This document shows positions 16,004 to 23,643 of a stretch of 36,249 bases of DNA, one piece after another (within the stretch, counting starts at the first letter, position 1; every line of letters starts with the position of its first letter). The stretch covers positions 1-36,249 of the forward strand of contig AMYY01000027.1 of NCBI GenBank assembly GCA_000335735.1, given 5' to 3'. A program made the position numbers and the translations under genes. Source of the DNA: an alpha proteobacterium L41A (GTDB lineage Bacteria > Pseudomonadota > Alphaproteobacteria > Caulobacterales > Caulobacteraceae). Below the pieces are notes generated by a model, which ran no database searches, was not told the origin of the DNA, and was given only the letters and a program-made list of their open reading frames with translations.

Positions 16004-16869
16004 TCGCGGAAGACCCGGACGCCGATCTCGCCGGCGGGCGTCAGCCAGGCGTGCTTCATGCCCTGGCTGTTAAAGGGGGCGGCGATGGCGCCGGCTGCGT
16101 CCAGGGCGATCATGCCGCCATCGCCGCCTATCTGACCGATCTCGTCGATGACGGCCTGGGTCGCCTCGGCCAGCGACTGACCGGCGGCGACGCGCCAGGC
16201 GACCTGGGCGGAGGCGGCGACGCGGATGAAATATTCCCCTTGGCCGGTGCAGGAGGTCGCGGCGTGGGCATCCGCCCAGGTTCCGGCGGCGGGGATCGGA
16301 GTGTCGCCGACCCGGCCCGGCATCTTGCCGACCACGCCGGCGGTCGAGGTGGCGGCGGCGAGACGGCCCTGGCTGTCCAGCACGCAGGCGCCGACAGTGC
16401 CATGGCTGAGGGTGCCGGGTGGATGGTTGTCCTCGCCCTTGCCGGCACCGGTGAACCAGGCGGCTTCGTCGGCGATGGGCTCCAGCCCCTGGTCGTGGGC
16501 GAACAGGGCCGCGCCGTCGCCCACCAGCATGACGTGGGGGGTGCGATCCATCACCGCGCGCGCGGCGACGACGGGATTGCGGAACCCTTGCAGGGCGGCG
16601 ACGGCGCCGGCGCGTTTTGTCGATCCGTCCATGATGCTGGCGTCCAGCTCATAGGCGCCAGCGAGATTGGGGGATGCGCCCTTGCCCGCGACATAGAGGC
16701 CCGAATCCTCCAGCATGACGACGGCGGCGACAGCCACGTCCAGGGCGCTGTCGCCCGCATCCAGCCGAACCTTCATGGCCTCGACCACCTCGCGCATATG
16801 CACGACCTCGGCGTCGTAGTTGCGTTCGCGCCGGGCGCCGGCGCCGCCGTGGAGGATGAGGGCGGTCAT
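16000..16869 (-). CDS. iaaA: Isoaspartyl peptidase / L-asparaginase (Ntn hydrolase, type 2)
   Basis: This 289-residue asparaginase_2 family protein is made as a precursor that cleaves itself before the catalytic threonine, Thr158 in LSHGTVGACVLD, giving alpha and beta subunits. LILHGGAGA at the N-terminus, the NPVVAARAVMD stretch and the GRVGDTPIPAAGTWAD substrate-binding loop are all present. It hydrolyses beta-aspartyl dipeptides and asparagine in protein repair or nitrogen recycling. The ATG at 16869 has AGGAA upstream. Its stop overlaps that of the convergent histidine kinase. Symbol iaaA is by homology. Confidence 0.93.
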   Translation of the reverse strand: MTALILHGGAGARRERNYDAEVVHMREVVEAMKVRLDAGDSALDVAVAAVVMLEDSGLYVAGKGASPNLAGAYELDASIMDGSTKRAGAVAALQGFRNPVVAARAVMDRTPHVMLVGDGAALFAHDQGLEPIADEAAWFTGAGKGEDNHPPGTLSHGTVGACVLDSQGRLAAATSTAGVVGKMPGRVGDTPIPAAGTWADAHAATSCTGQGEYFIRVAASAQVAWRVAAGQSLAEATQAVIDEIGQIGGDGGMIALDAAGAIAAPFNSQGMKHAWLTPAGEIGVRVFRD

Positions 16870-17013
16870 GTCGTCTTCCTGAGCCTTGTCCTTATCGCCT
16901 CTTTCAAACGGGCGTGGCGCTCTTTAGCGTCGCGATGAAGGCCGCGCCATGTCGGTCCAGGGAAAACGGCCTCAAGCAGCGCGAAGCGCGATAGGCCAAG
17001 AAAGGAAACTACG

Positions 17014-18015
17014 ATGCGCGCTGTTTTGTCCAAGACGCCTGGCGGCCCTGAAACTCTGGTCGTGGAGGACGTATTGGATCCCACGCCCAAGGCGGGCGAG
17101 GTGATCATCGAGGTCAAGGCGGTGGGGATCAACTATCCCGACACGCTGATCATCGAGGACAAATATCAGTTCCGGCCCGAGCGGCCCTTCTCGCCCGGCG
17201 CCGAGGTCGCCGGCGTGGTCGAGGCGGTGGGCGAGGGCGTCAAGGGCGTTCGCAAGGGCGACCGCGTCATCGCCGTGCCGGGCTGGGGCGGACTGGTCGA
17301 GCGGCTGGCGGTGCGGGCCGAAACCGTCATCCCCATCCCCGACGCCATGAGCTTCGAAGAGGCGGCGGCCCTGATCATGACCTATGGCACCAGCTACTAT
17401 GCGCTGAAGGACCGGGCGCAGCTGAAGGCGGGCGAAACCCTCTTGGTGCTGGGCGCGGCCGGGGGCGTCGGCGCCGCCGCCGTCGAACTGGGCAAGGCTA
17501 TGGGGGCCAAGGTGGTCGCCGCCGCCTCGACCAACGACAAGGTCGAGTTCGCGCTTGAACTGGGCGCCGACAATGGCCTGATCTATCCGTCGGGACCGAT
17601 GGACAAGGCGGCGCAGAAAGAGCTGTCCGGCGAGTTCAAGCTGGCGACCGGCCGCGACGGGGCGGACGTCGTTTATGACGCGGTCGGCGGCGACTACGCC
17701 GATCCGGCGCTACGGGCCATGGACTGGAACGGGCGCTATCTGGTGGTCGGCTTCCCGGCGGGCATTCCGTCCCTGCCGCTGAACCTGACGCTGCTGAAGT
17801 CGGTGTCGGTGATCGGCGTCTTCTGGGGCGCGGCGGTGATGCGCGATCCCAAGGCCCACGCCGCCAACATGGCCGAACTGATGCAGATGTACGCGGACGG
17901 CAAGATCAGGCCGCGCGTGTCAAAGACCTTCCCGCTGGAAAAGGCCGGCGAGGCAATCAAGGCACTGGGCGAGCGTCAGGCGCTTGGCAAGATCGTGGTG
18001 ACGATCGAGAGCTGA
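17014..18015 (+). CDS. NADPH:quinone oxidoreductase family protein (zinc-free MDR)
   Basis: This 333-residue medium-chain dehydrogenase/reductase is of the quinone oxidoreductase group. The N-terminal GroES-like domain contains VKAVGINYPDTLI and PGAEVAGVVEAVG. The Rossmann domain starts with LVLGAAGGVGAAAVELGKAMGAKVV (AAGGVG at 148-153), the NADPH motif. There are no zinc-binding cysteines. It would reduce quinones or other electron-poor carbonyls with NADPH in the cytoplasm; the exact substrate is uncertain and an enoyl-reductase role is possible. The ATG at 17014 has AAAGGA eight bases upstream. Its stop is one base from the stop of the convergent DUF1232 gene. Confidence 0.92.
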   Translation: MRAVLSKTPGGPETLVVEDVLDPTPKAGEVIIEVKAVGINYPDTLIIEDKYQFRPERPFSPGAEVAGVVEAVGEGVKGVRKGDRVIAVPGWGGLVERLAVRAETVIPIPDAMSFEEAAALIMTYGTSYYALKDRAQLKAGETLLVLGAAGGVGAAAVELGKAMGAKVVAAASTNDKVEFALELGADNGLIYPSGPMDKAAQKELSGEFKLATGRDGADVVYDAVGGDYADPALRAMDWNGRYLVVGFPAGIPSLPLNLTLLKSVSVIGVFWGAAVMRDPKAHAANMAELMQMYADGKIRPRVSKTFPLEKAGEAIKALGERQALGKIVVTIES

Positions 18016-18016
18016 G

Positions 18017-18415
18017 CTATTTGGCCTTCAGCCGCTGCACCGCGTCCTCGGCCTGGTCGCGATGGCGGCGTTTGATGTTGGCGCCGACCAAGGCCAGCAG
18101 GGCGGTGATGACGGCCGCGTCATCGGTGTAGCCGATGCCCGCGAAGATGTCGGGAATGGCGTCCACCGGCATGACGAAATAAGCCAGACCGGCGAAGATC
18201 ATGCCCTTGGCCGCCATCGGCGTCTGCGGATCGCGCGCGGCGTACCAGGCGGCCAGGGCCTGATCCGCAAATGGGATGCGGGCGGCCGTGCGCTGGATCT
18301 TAGGCCAGAAGCCCTTGGCCACGCGCGCCTCGTTGATCCTCACCACCGACGGCACGAGCGCCTTTTTCGGGTCCAGGACATTCGACGGATCGGCGGGTTT
18401 GGCTTTGGCGGTCAT
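18017..18415 (-). CDS. YkvA family protein (DUF1232)
   Basis: This 132-residue protein carries the DUF1232 core, AAKGMIFAGLAYFVMPVDAIPDIFAGIGYTDDAAVI (about residues 68-103). The conserved PVDAIPD turn is at 83-89, and the hydrophobic flanks probably form a re-entrant or transmembrane hairpin. The polar C-terminal tail is rich in Arg and Lys. Function is unknown across the family. Start 18415 gives a normal length, and it is divergent from the downstream SDR gene with only 55 bases between the start codons. One base separates its stop from the quinone oxidoreductase. Confidence 0.88.
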   Translation of the reverse strand: MTAKAKPADPSNVLDPKKALVPSVVRINEARVAKGFWPKIQRTAARIPFADQALAAWYAARDPQTPMAAKGMIFAGLAYFVMPVDAIPDIFAGIGYTDDAAVITALLALVGANIKRRHRDQAEDAVQRLKAK

Positions 18416-18470
18416 GGCCGCTAAATCCTCAAACGAAACTCAGGTTCACGACAATATAGGAACGATCAGG

Positions 18471-19253
18471 ATGAAACTCGACAACACCATCGCCGCAGTG
18501 GTCACCGGCGGCGCCTCGGGCCTGGGCGAAGGCACCGCGCGCGCCATCGCGGCGACGGGGGCCAAGGTCGCCCTGTTCGATCTGAACGCCGAAAAGGGCG
18601 AGGCCATTGCGGCCGAGATCGGGGGCGTCTTCTGCCAGGTGGACGTGACCGACGACGCCTCGGTCGCCGCCGCCTTCGAAAAGGCCCGCGCCGCCCATGG
18701 CCAGGAGCGTCTGACCGTCAACTGCGCCGGCATCGCCACGGGCCAGAAGACCGTCTCGCGCAAGAAGGACACCGGCGAGATCAAGGCCCACGACATGGCC
18801 CAGTTCGAGCGCACCGTGCGGGTCAATCTGTTCGGCACCTTCCGCGTCCTGTCGCAGTCGGCGGCGGGCATGGTGACCCTGGAGCCCATGGCGGACGGCG
18901 AGCGCGGCCTGATCGTCAACACGGCCTCGGTGGCGGCGCAGGACGGCCAGATCGGCCAGGCGGCCTATTCGGCGTCCAAGGGCGGCGTCTATGCGATCAC
19001 CCTGCCGATCGCGCGCGATCTGGCTCAGGAAGGGGTGCGCTGCAACACCATCCTGCCCGGCATCATGTGGACGCCGATGATGGCCGGCATGGATCAAAAG
19101 ATTCAGGACGCCCTGGCCGCCGCCATCCCCTTCCCCAGCCGCCTGGGCACGCCGGCCGACTATGCGTCGCTGGTGCTGGAACTGGCGCGAAACGTCTATA
19201 TCAACGGCGAATGCATCCGTCTGGACGGCGCCATTCGTCTTGCGCCGCGCTGA
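18471..19253 (+). CDS. SDR family dehydrogenase, 3-hydroxyacyl-CoA dehydrogenase type 2-like
   Basis: This is a 260-residue classical short-chain dehydrogenase. The NAD motif TGGASGLG is at 12-19, with Asp37 selecting NAD(H) over NADP(H). NCAG lies at 84-87, and the catalytic residues are Asn119, Ser153, Tyr166 and Lys170 (YSASK). The sequence pattern, including QIGQAAYSASKGGVYAITLPIARDLA and NTILPGIMWTPMM, resembles HSD17B10-type 3-hydroxyacyl-CoA dehydrogenases that act in fatty-acid or branched-chain amino-acid breakdown. The ATG at 18471 has AGGA nine bases upstream; the longer upstream frame overlaps the YkvA-type gene and is rejected. The substrate assignment is moderate, the fold certain. 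Confidence 0.9.
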   Translation: MKLDNTIAAVVTGGASGLGEGTARAIAATGAKVALFDLNAEKGEAIAAEIGGVFCQVDVTDDASVAAAFEKARAAHGQERLTVNCAGIATGQKTVSRKKDTGEIKAHDMAQFERTVRVNLFGTFRVLSQSAAGMVTLEPMADGERGLIVNTASVAAQDGQIGQAAYSASKGGVYAITLPIARDLAQEGVRCNTILPGIMWTPMMAGMDQKIQDALAAAIPFPSRLGTPADYASLVLELARNVYINGECIRLDGAIRLAPR

Positions 19254-19256
19254 GCC

Positions 19257-19811
19257 TCAGCGATCGGTCGAGGGCGTCGCGCCCTCGACCACCATCTGGA
19301 AAATCTGAGAGCGATCCGGCCCCTCTGCGATATGCAGAAGGACCCAAGTGTCGCCTCGACGCGCCGCCAGAACCCTGATGCGGTCATTGAATAGGCCGTC
19401 GGCCAACCCAACCGGCGCCACCTTGCCGGAGTTGAGGATCAGGCTGCCCATGTCGCCGCCGCACGCGGGACCGACACAGCGATAAACGGTCTCGAAACCC
19501 TGCCGATGCAGCAGGTCGTCGTAATAGCGTTCAATTTGCAGGGGCGCGGTGGCGGGGGTGACGCGATAATCGATGTGGGTGACGCGACCCTCCAGCGCCT
19601 GCAGGTTGGTGGCGGCGTCCTCGTTCGCCACGGGTCCGATCGGAAGGGCAACTTGGTCCAAAGAAGGGGAGCGATAGCCGTCAATGACGGCATTGACGTA
19701 GCGCGGCAGGCCCGCGTGGTCCTGTCCATCCGCATCCTGCGCGCTCGCGGGCGCAACCGCCAGGATCGCGGTCACCGCCGTCAGAACCGTGTTCATCAAG
19801 CCTATCCGCAT
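19257..19811 (-). CDS. Secreted DUF4892-like protein
   Basis: This 184-residue protein has a signal peptide (to about PASAQ near residue 25). The mature part has LPRYVNAVIDGY, VALPIGPVANE, a GRVTHIDYRVT strand, a RYYDDLLHRQGFETVYRC segment and a CGGD pair of cysteines. This arrangement resembles DUF4892 envelope proteins of unknown role, a moderate-confidence match. The ATG at 19811 has GGAGGA eight bases upstream, which settles the start. Its last codons contain a perfect 11-base-pair hairpin (19266-19290) that may terminate the convergent SDR gene. No enzymatic residues are recognised. Confidence 0.78.
   Translation of the reverse strand: MRIGLMNTVLTAVTAILAVAPASAQDADGQDHAGLPRYVNAVIDGYRSPSLDQVALPIGPVANEDAATNLQALEGRVTHIDYRVTPATAPLQIERYYDDLLHRQGFETVYRCVGPACGGDMGSLILNSGKVAPVGLADGLFNDRIRVLAARRGDTWVLLHIAEGPDRSQIFQMVVEGATPSTDR
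19266..19290 (+). terminator. Hairpin inside the DUF4892-like coding end
   Basis: The stem GGTCGAGGGCG / CGCCCTCGACC has loop TCG and starts 13 bases after the SDR stop. It is part of the facing gene's last codons. A T tract is missing, so terminator activity is only a possibility. Confidence 0.4.
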
Positions 19812-19960
19812 CCGCCAATCCTCCGCCGAGATTAGATGTCGCTGGTCGCCGCTTATGGCCAATTCGTCAGACGCCTCCAAGAGGGGAAGGCTGCATCGAG
19901 CCTATAGAGCCTTCTGAAATCGCGTTCGGTCGACCAATGCGAAATCTCTCAAAAAAGAGC

Positions 19961-19990
19961 TTGCAGGATCGTTCGACCCTCCGCTATACG
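19961..19990 (+). promoter_or_regulatory. Sigma-70 promoter of tRNA-Gly
   Basis: A TTGCAG -35 element (19961-19966) is separated by 18 bases from a TATACG -10 element (19985-19990). The region after the -10 is GC-rich, as in stringently controlled stable-RNA promoters. The tRNA begins about 40 bases downstream. Confidence 0.65.
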
Positions 19991-20030
19991 CCCCCTCCTC
20001 GACGGGGAGCGCACCTAGCTCTTACGGAGT

Positions 20031-20105
20031 GCGGGCGTAGCTCAGTGGTAGAGCACAACCTTGCCAAGGTTGGGGTCGAGAGTTCGAATCTCTTCGCCCG
20101 CTCCA
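20031..20105 (+). tRNA. tRNA-Gly (anticodon GCC)
   Basis: A full 75-base cloverleaf is readable. The acceptor stem is GCGGGCG / CGCCCGC, the D stem GCTC/GAGC, and the anticodon stem CAACC/GGTTG with loop TTGCCAA (anticodon GCC at 20063-20065). A five-base variable loop, a T arm with TTCGAAT and an encoded CCA end follow. It reads GGC and GGU glycine codons. It has its own promoter and an intrinsic terminator. Confidence 0.98.
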
Positions 20106-20112
20106 AGTCGAG

Positions 20113-20160
20113 ACGCAAATAAAAACGGGTCTGGCCAGTCGGTCAGGCCCGTTTTTGCGT
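20113..20160 (+). terminator. Intrinsic terminator of tRNA-Gly
   Basis: The hairpin pairs AAAAACGGGTCTG with CAGGCCCGTTTTT (one G-T wobble) and has an extra outer ACGC/GCGT pairing. It gives a strong stem followed by T residues eight bases after the tRNA. The following photolyase gene begins some 34 bases later, so it needs its own promoter or read-through. Confidence 0.85.
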
Positions 20161-20193
20161 TCAGGCCCCGATGCAGCGACGATGGAGGCGGGC

Positions 20194-21732
20194 TTGGCGG
20201 TTCTGAGACTGGTGCTGGGCGATCAACTGTCGGACGACTTGTCGGCGCTGAAGGATCTGAACCCGGACGTCGATACGGTTCTGATGGCCGAGGTTCGCGA
20301 CGAGGCGACCTATGTCCGGCATCACAAGCAGAAGCTGGCCCTGGTCTTCGCCGCCATGCGCAATCACGCCGAGCGGTTGAAGGGGCGGGGCGTCAATGTG
20401 CGCTATGTGCGGATCGACGATGCGGACAACAGCGGCTCCATCACCGGCGAATTGGCCCGGGCGCTGGACGACGGCGCTTATGAAACGGTGGTGATGACCG
20501 AATGCGGCGAATGGCGGCTGGCCGAGCATCTGGCCGCCTTTGCGGAAGGGGCGGGGCTGCCGGTCGAGATTCGCGAGGATCGCCGCTTCATCAGCAGCCA
20601 CGACCGCTTTCGCCGCTGGGCCTCGGGCAAGTCGCAGCTGCGCATGGAGTTCTTCTATCGCGAGATGCGCCGCGCGACGGGCATCCTGATGGACGGCGAT
20701 CAGCCGGAGGGCGGGCGCTGGAACTATGACGCCGAGAACCGCAAGAAGCTGGCCAAGGGCGTGACGCCGCCCGATCGCCTGCGCATCCCGCCCAACGCCG
20801 TGGCGCGCGAGGCGATGGCGGATGTTGAGCGGCTGTTCGGCGACCATTTCGGATCCCTGGACGGGTTCGGCTGGGCCACGACGGCGCAGGAGGCGGAGGC
20901 GACGCTCACGCACTTCCTCGACGCCGTTCTGCCCTCGTTCGGGGACTGGCAGGATGCGATGGCGGAGAACCAGCCGTGGATGTGGCATGGGCTGATCTCG
21001 ACCTCGATCAACCTGGGCCTGCTGGATCCTCTGGACGTCTGCAAGCGCGCCGAGGCGGTCTACCGGGCGGGCAGGGCGCCGCTGAATGCGGTCGAAGGCT
21101 TCATCCGGCAAATCCTGGGATGGCGCGAGTTCGTGCGCGGCATCTACTGGCTGAAGGCGCCGGAGTATCGGGCGCGCAACTTTCTGGATGCGGACCGCAA
21201 GCTGCCCTGGTTCTACTGGTCCGGCGAGACCGACATGGCCTGTGTCGCCGATGTGGTGAAGACCACGCGCGACAACGCCTACGCCCACCATATCCAGCGG
21301 CTGATGGTGACGGGCAATCTGGCCTTGCTGCTGGGCGTGCATCCCGATCAGGTCGATGACTGGTACATGTGCGTCTATGCCGACGCCTATGAATGGGTCG
21401 AGATGCCCAATACGCGCGGCATGGCCCTGTTCGCCGATGGCGGCATCGTGGGGTCCAAGCCCTATGCGGCCTCGGGGGCCTATATCGACCGGATGAGCGA
21501 CTACTGCGGGGCGTGTCGCTATGATGTGAAGAGCAAGAGCGGCGATGCGGCCTGTCCGTTCAACCGGCTGTACTGGGGCTTTCTGGAGCGCAATCGCGGA
21601 CGGCTGCGGGACAATGCGCGGCTGGCCATGCCCTACCGCACGCTGGAGAAGTTCGGGGAGGCCAAGCGCAAGGCCCTGGCGGCCGAGGCTGAGGCGTGCC
21701 GGACCCTGCTGGGCGCGACGTCGATGGAGTGA
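20194..21732 (+). CDS. phrB: Iron-sulfur bacterial photolyase/cryptochrome (FeS-BCP, PhrB type)
   Basis: This 512-residue protein is close to Agrobacterium PhrB, a (6-4) photolyase with FAD, a ribolumazine antenna and a [4Fe-4S] cluster. The N-terminal domain has LVLGDQLSDDL and EVRDEATYVRHHKQKL. The C-terminal FAD/DNA domain has NAVEGFIRQILGWREFVRGIYW, AYAHHIQRLMVTGN and ADAYEWVEMPN. The cluster cysteines are in DMACV, SDYCGACRYD and AACPFN. I place the start at TTG 20194, preceded by GGAGG, because numbering from there puts these cysteines at 350, 438, 441 and 454, the same as in PhrB. An in-frame ATG at 20182 has no ribosome binding site. It repairs UV (6-4) photoproducts or acts as a photoreceptor. 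It lies just after the tRNA-Gly terminator. Confidence 0.93.
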   Translation: MAVLRLVLGDQLSDDLSALKDLNPDVDTVLMAEVRDEATYVRHHKQKLALVFAAMRNHAERLKGRGVNVRYVRIDDADNSGSITGELARALDDGAYETVVMTECGEWRLAEHLAAFAEGAGLPVEIREDRRFISSHDRFRRWASGKSQLRMEFFYREMRRATGILMDGDQPEGGRWNYDAENRKKLAKGVTPPDRLRIPPNAVAREAMADVERLFGDHFGSLDGFGWATTAQEAEATLTHFLDAVLPSFGDWQDAMAENQPWMWHGLISTSINLGLLDPLDVCKRAEAVYRAGRAPLNAVEGFIRQILGWREFVRGIYWLKAPEYRARNFLDADRKLPWFYWSGETDMACVADVVKTTRDNAYAHHIQRLMVTGNLALLLGVHPDQVDDWYMCVYADAYEWVEMPNTRGMALFADGGIVGSKPYAASGAYIDRMSDYCGACRYDVKSKSGDAACPFNRLYWGFLERNRGRLRDNARLAMPYRTLEKFGEAKRKALAAEAEACRTLLGATSME

Positions 21733-21786
21733 GTGTGGAACCTTGGCCGACCATCGGGATTTGATGGCCAATCTGTTCCACCATTC

Positions 21787-22554
21787 ATGAGGTCCGCCGT
21801 GGGTCTTCGCCGCCGTTCCGCCCTTCTTCTCGCCGCCGCCGCTGCGGCCTCCACGCTGTCCGCCTGCGCCTATAACGAGGCTCTCGGTCGCAATCAGCTG
21901 TTGCTGGTGGACAACGCCGCCCTGTCCCAGCAGTCCGCAGCCGCCTGGCGCGAGGCGGTGGCGAAGCCCGGCGTCAAGACGACCGGCGCACAGGTGGACC
22001 GCATTCGCCGCGTCGGCGATCGACTGGTGCAGGCGGCGGGCCTGGGTAATCGAACATGGGATTACGCCGTCTTCCCCGCGACCAGCCCCAACGCCTTTGT
22101 CCTGCCGTCGGGTCAGATCGGCGTGACCGACAGCCTGTTGGCCCTGGTCCAGAATGACGATCAGCTGGCCTCGGTGATCGGTCACGAAATCGCGCACGTC
22201 GTCGCCAACCACGCCGCCGAGCGCGCGTCCAGCAAGGCGGCGGCCGGTCTGGGCTTGGCGGCCGTCGGCGGCGCGGCCGGGCGCTATGGGGACGCGGTCA
22301 ACGCCTACGGCGGTCTGGCGGCCCAGTACGGGCTGCTGCTGCCTTATTCGCGTCGTGACGAGCTGGAGGCCGACCGTCTGGGCGTCGACTATATGGCGCG
22401 CGCCGGCTTCAAGCCGTCGGAGGCCGTGGCGCTATGGCGACTGATGGCCTCGCAACGTCAGGGCAGCATCCCGCAGTTTGCCTCGACCCACCCGTCCGAT
22501 GCGGCGCGGATCGAAGCCCTGCAGCAGTATATCGCCAGCCGCGGCTGGAACTGA
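21787..22554 (+). CDS. Lipoprotein M48 family metalloprotease (LoiP/YcaL-like)
   Basis: This 255-residue protein has an N-terminal lipoprotein signal with lipobox Leu24-Ser-Ala-Cys27. The zinc motif HExxH is His133-Glu134-Ile-Ala-His137, and the third ligand Glu194 is in DELEAD. An Ala/Gly-rich stretch between these (about 150-180) and a C-terminal STHPSDAARI are typical for the LoiP/BepA-type enzymes that clear damaged outer-membrane proteins. It should sit on the inner face of the outer membrane. The ATG at 21787 is used, but a GTG at 21799 with GAGG before it is an alternative that still keeps the lipobox. Its stop abuts that of the convergent small gene (TGATCA). Confidence 0.92.
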   Translation: MRSAVGLRRRSALLLAAAAAASTLSACAYNEALGRNQLLLVDNAALSQQSAAAWREAVAKPGVKTTGAQVDRIRRVGDRLVQAAGLGNRTWDYAVFPATSPNAFVLPSGQIGVTDSLLALVQNDDQLASVIGHEIAHVVANHAAERASSKAAAGLGLAAVGGAAGRYGDAVNAYGGLAAQYGLLLPYSRRDELEADRLGVDYMARAGFKPSEAVALWRLMASQRQGSIPQFASTHPSDAARIEALQQYIASRGWN

Positions 22555-22818
22555 TCAAACCCGGATGTCGAGGTAGGAGCCGGGCCGCAGGATGCGTGGC
22601 TCCTCCCTTTGCGGCGGAGCCGCAGGCGCCTCGACGGGGCGGGCCGGGTTGGCGGTGCGGATCGTGGACATGACGGCGGCAGCCGGGACCGGCGGCTTCG
22701 GCGCCGCCGTCTGATCTATGGCGGCGCGGAAGAAGGCGGCCTGAGCGCTGCGTGCGCTCGGCAGATCAGGGCCCTGTGCGGGCGTGTTCAGCGGCAGGCC
22801 GGGACGAATCGCGCTCAT
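22555..22818 (-). CDS. Small hypothetical protein, Pro/Ala-rich
   Basis: This 87-residue protein starts MSAIRPGLPLN and ends with RILRPGSYLDIRV, joined by a low-complexity Pro/Ala linker. I do not recognise a family. The conserved-looking ends around a variable middle, and the exact abutment of its stop with the M48 gene, argue that it is a real gene. No signal peptide or membrane helix is visible, so it is probably cytoplasmic. It lies just downstream of the ccm operon on the same strand, 45 bases after ccmG, and could be its last member. Confidence 0.6.
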   Translation of the reverse strand: MSAIRPGLPLNTPAQGPDLPSARSAQAAFFRAAIDQTAAPKPPVPAAAVMSTIRTANPARPVEAPAAPPQREEPRILRPGSYLDIRV

Positions 22819-22863
22819 GTCGACATGGTTAACGGAAACCCTCGAAAAAGGGTTAACGTGGCC

Positions 22864-23424
22864 TCACCGCTTCGTCGGCGCGGGACGAGGCGGGGCCTGC
22901 ATGGATGCGACCAGCCGGTCGATGTCGGCATCGTCCAGCAGGGGGCCGGACTGTTTGGCTGTGATGCGCCCCATGGCGTCGACGGCGAACGTCTCGGGCA
23001 CGCCGGAGATGCCGAGGTCGAGGCCCGCACGACCTTCGCGGTCCACCAGCACCATCGAATAGGGATCGCCCAGTTCGTCGAGGAAGGCGCGGGTGGCGAC
23101 CGGCTCGTCCTTGTAGGCGATGCCGACCACGGCGACGCCGCGCGCCTTCAGCGCCAGCAGCTTGGGGTGTTCGATCCGGCACGGCGCGCACCAGGACGCG
23201 AACACATTGACCAGCATGGGCCGGCCGACGCCGGCGGTCTTCAGGTCCAGATTGCCCGGTCCCGCCTGGTCGCCCGACAGCAGGGGCAGGACCGTCTCGG
23301 GGATGGTCTGACCGACCAGGGCGTCGGGCTTGAACGCCGGGTCGCGCTTCAGCGACCAGCCGACGAACAGGGCCGCTAGCGCCGCGAGGACCGCCAGCGG
23401 GATCAGGGCCAGCCAGCGGTTCAT
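22864..23424 (-). CDS. ccmG: Cytochrome c biogenesis thioredoxin CcmG (DsbE)
   Basis: The 186-residue membrane-anchored thioredoxin has one N-terminal helix (about 5-24). The redox motif Cys79-Ala-Pro-Cys82 sits in NVFASWCAPCRIE, and the cis-Pro loop is GVPETF. It reduces apocytochrome c or CcmH cysteines in the periplasm before heme attachment. The ATG at 23424 has AGGA upstream and overlaps the ccmD stop by four bases (ATGA). The longer frame to 23529 would run over ccmD and is rejected. A proline-rich tail (APPRPAPTKR) is unremarkable. Confidence 0.93.
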   Translation of the reverse strand: MNRWLALIPLAVLAALAALFVGWSLKRDPAFKPDALVGQTIPETVLPLLSGDQAGPGNLDLKTAGVGRPMLVNVFASWCAPCRIEHPKLLALKARGVAVVGIAYKDEPVATRAFLDELGDPYSMVLVDREGRAGLDLGISGVPETFAVDAMGRITAKQSGPLLDDADIDRLVASMQAPPRPAPTKR

Positions 23425-23639
23425 TTTTGTTGTCCTACCGCGCTTCGCGCTACTTGAGGACGGGTTGAGCCTGCCGCTTCTGACGAGAGAGCTTGGTCTG
23501 CTTCCAGCCGGGCAAGTTCGCGCTTCCATTTGCGGGAGGCGACGACGGCGCGGACGGTCAGGACGACCAACACCAGGGCGCTGACGCCCCAGGCGGGCCA
23601 GACGAAGGCGGCGTAGGGGGTCATGTCGAGGTCGAGCAT
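23421..23639 (-). CDS. ccmD: Heme exporter protein CcmD
   Basis: This 72-residue protein has a single membrane helix (about residues 11-33, with the AAFVWPAW motif before it) and a positively charged helical tail containing RKWKRELARLE. This is the standard CcmD pattern. CcmD joins CcmABC and helps release holo-CcmE. The tail is somewhat long. It lies between ccmC (four bases away) and ccmG (overlap of four bases). Confidence 0.87.
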   Translation of the reverse strand: MLDLDMTPYAAFVWPAWGVSALVLVVLTVRAVVASRKWKRELARLEADQALSSEAAGSTRPQVARSAVGQQK

Positions 23640-23643
23640 GGCT

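Noticed and set aside
20161..22212. A 683-residue antisense frame covering the photolyase and part of the M48 gene
   Set aside because: It crosses two well-supported genes and lacks recognisable sequence.
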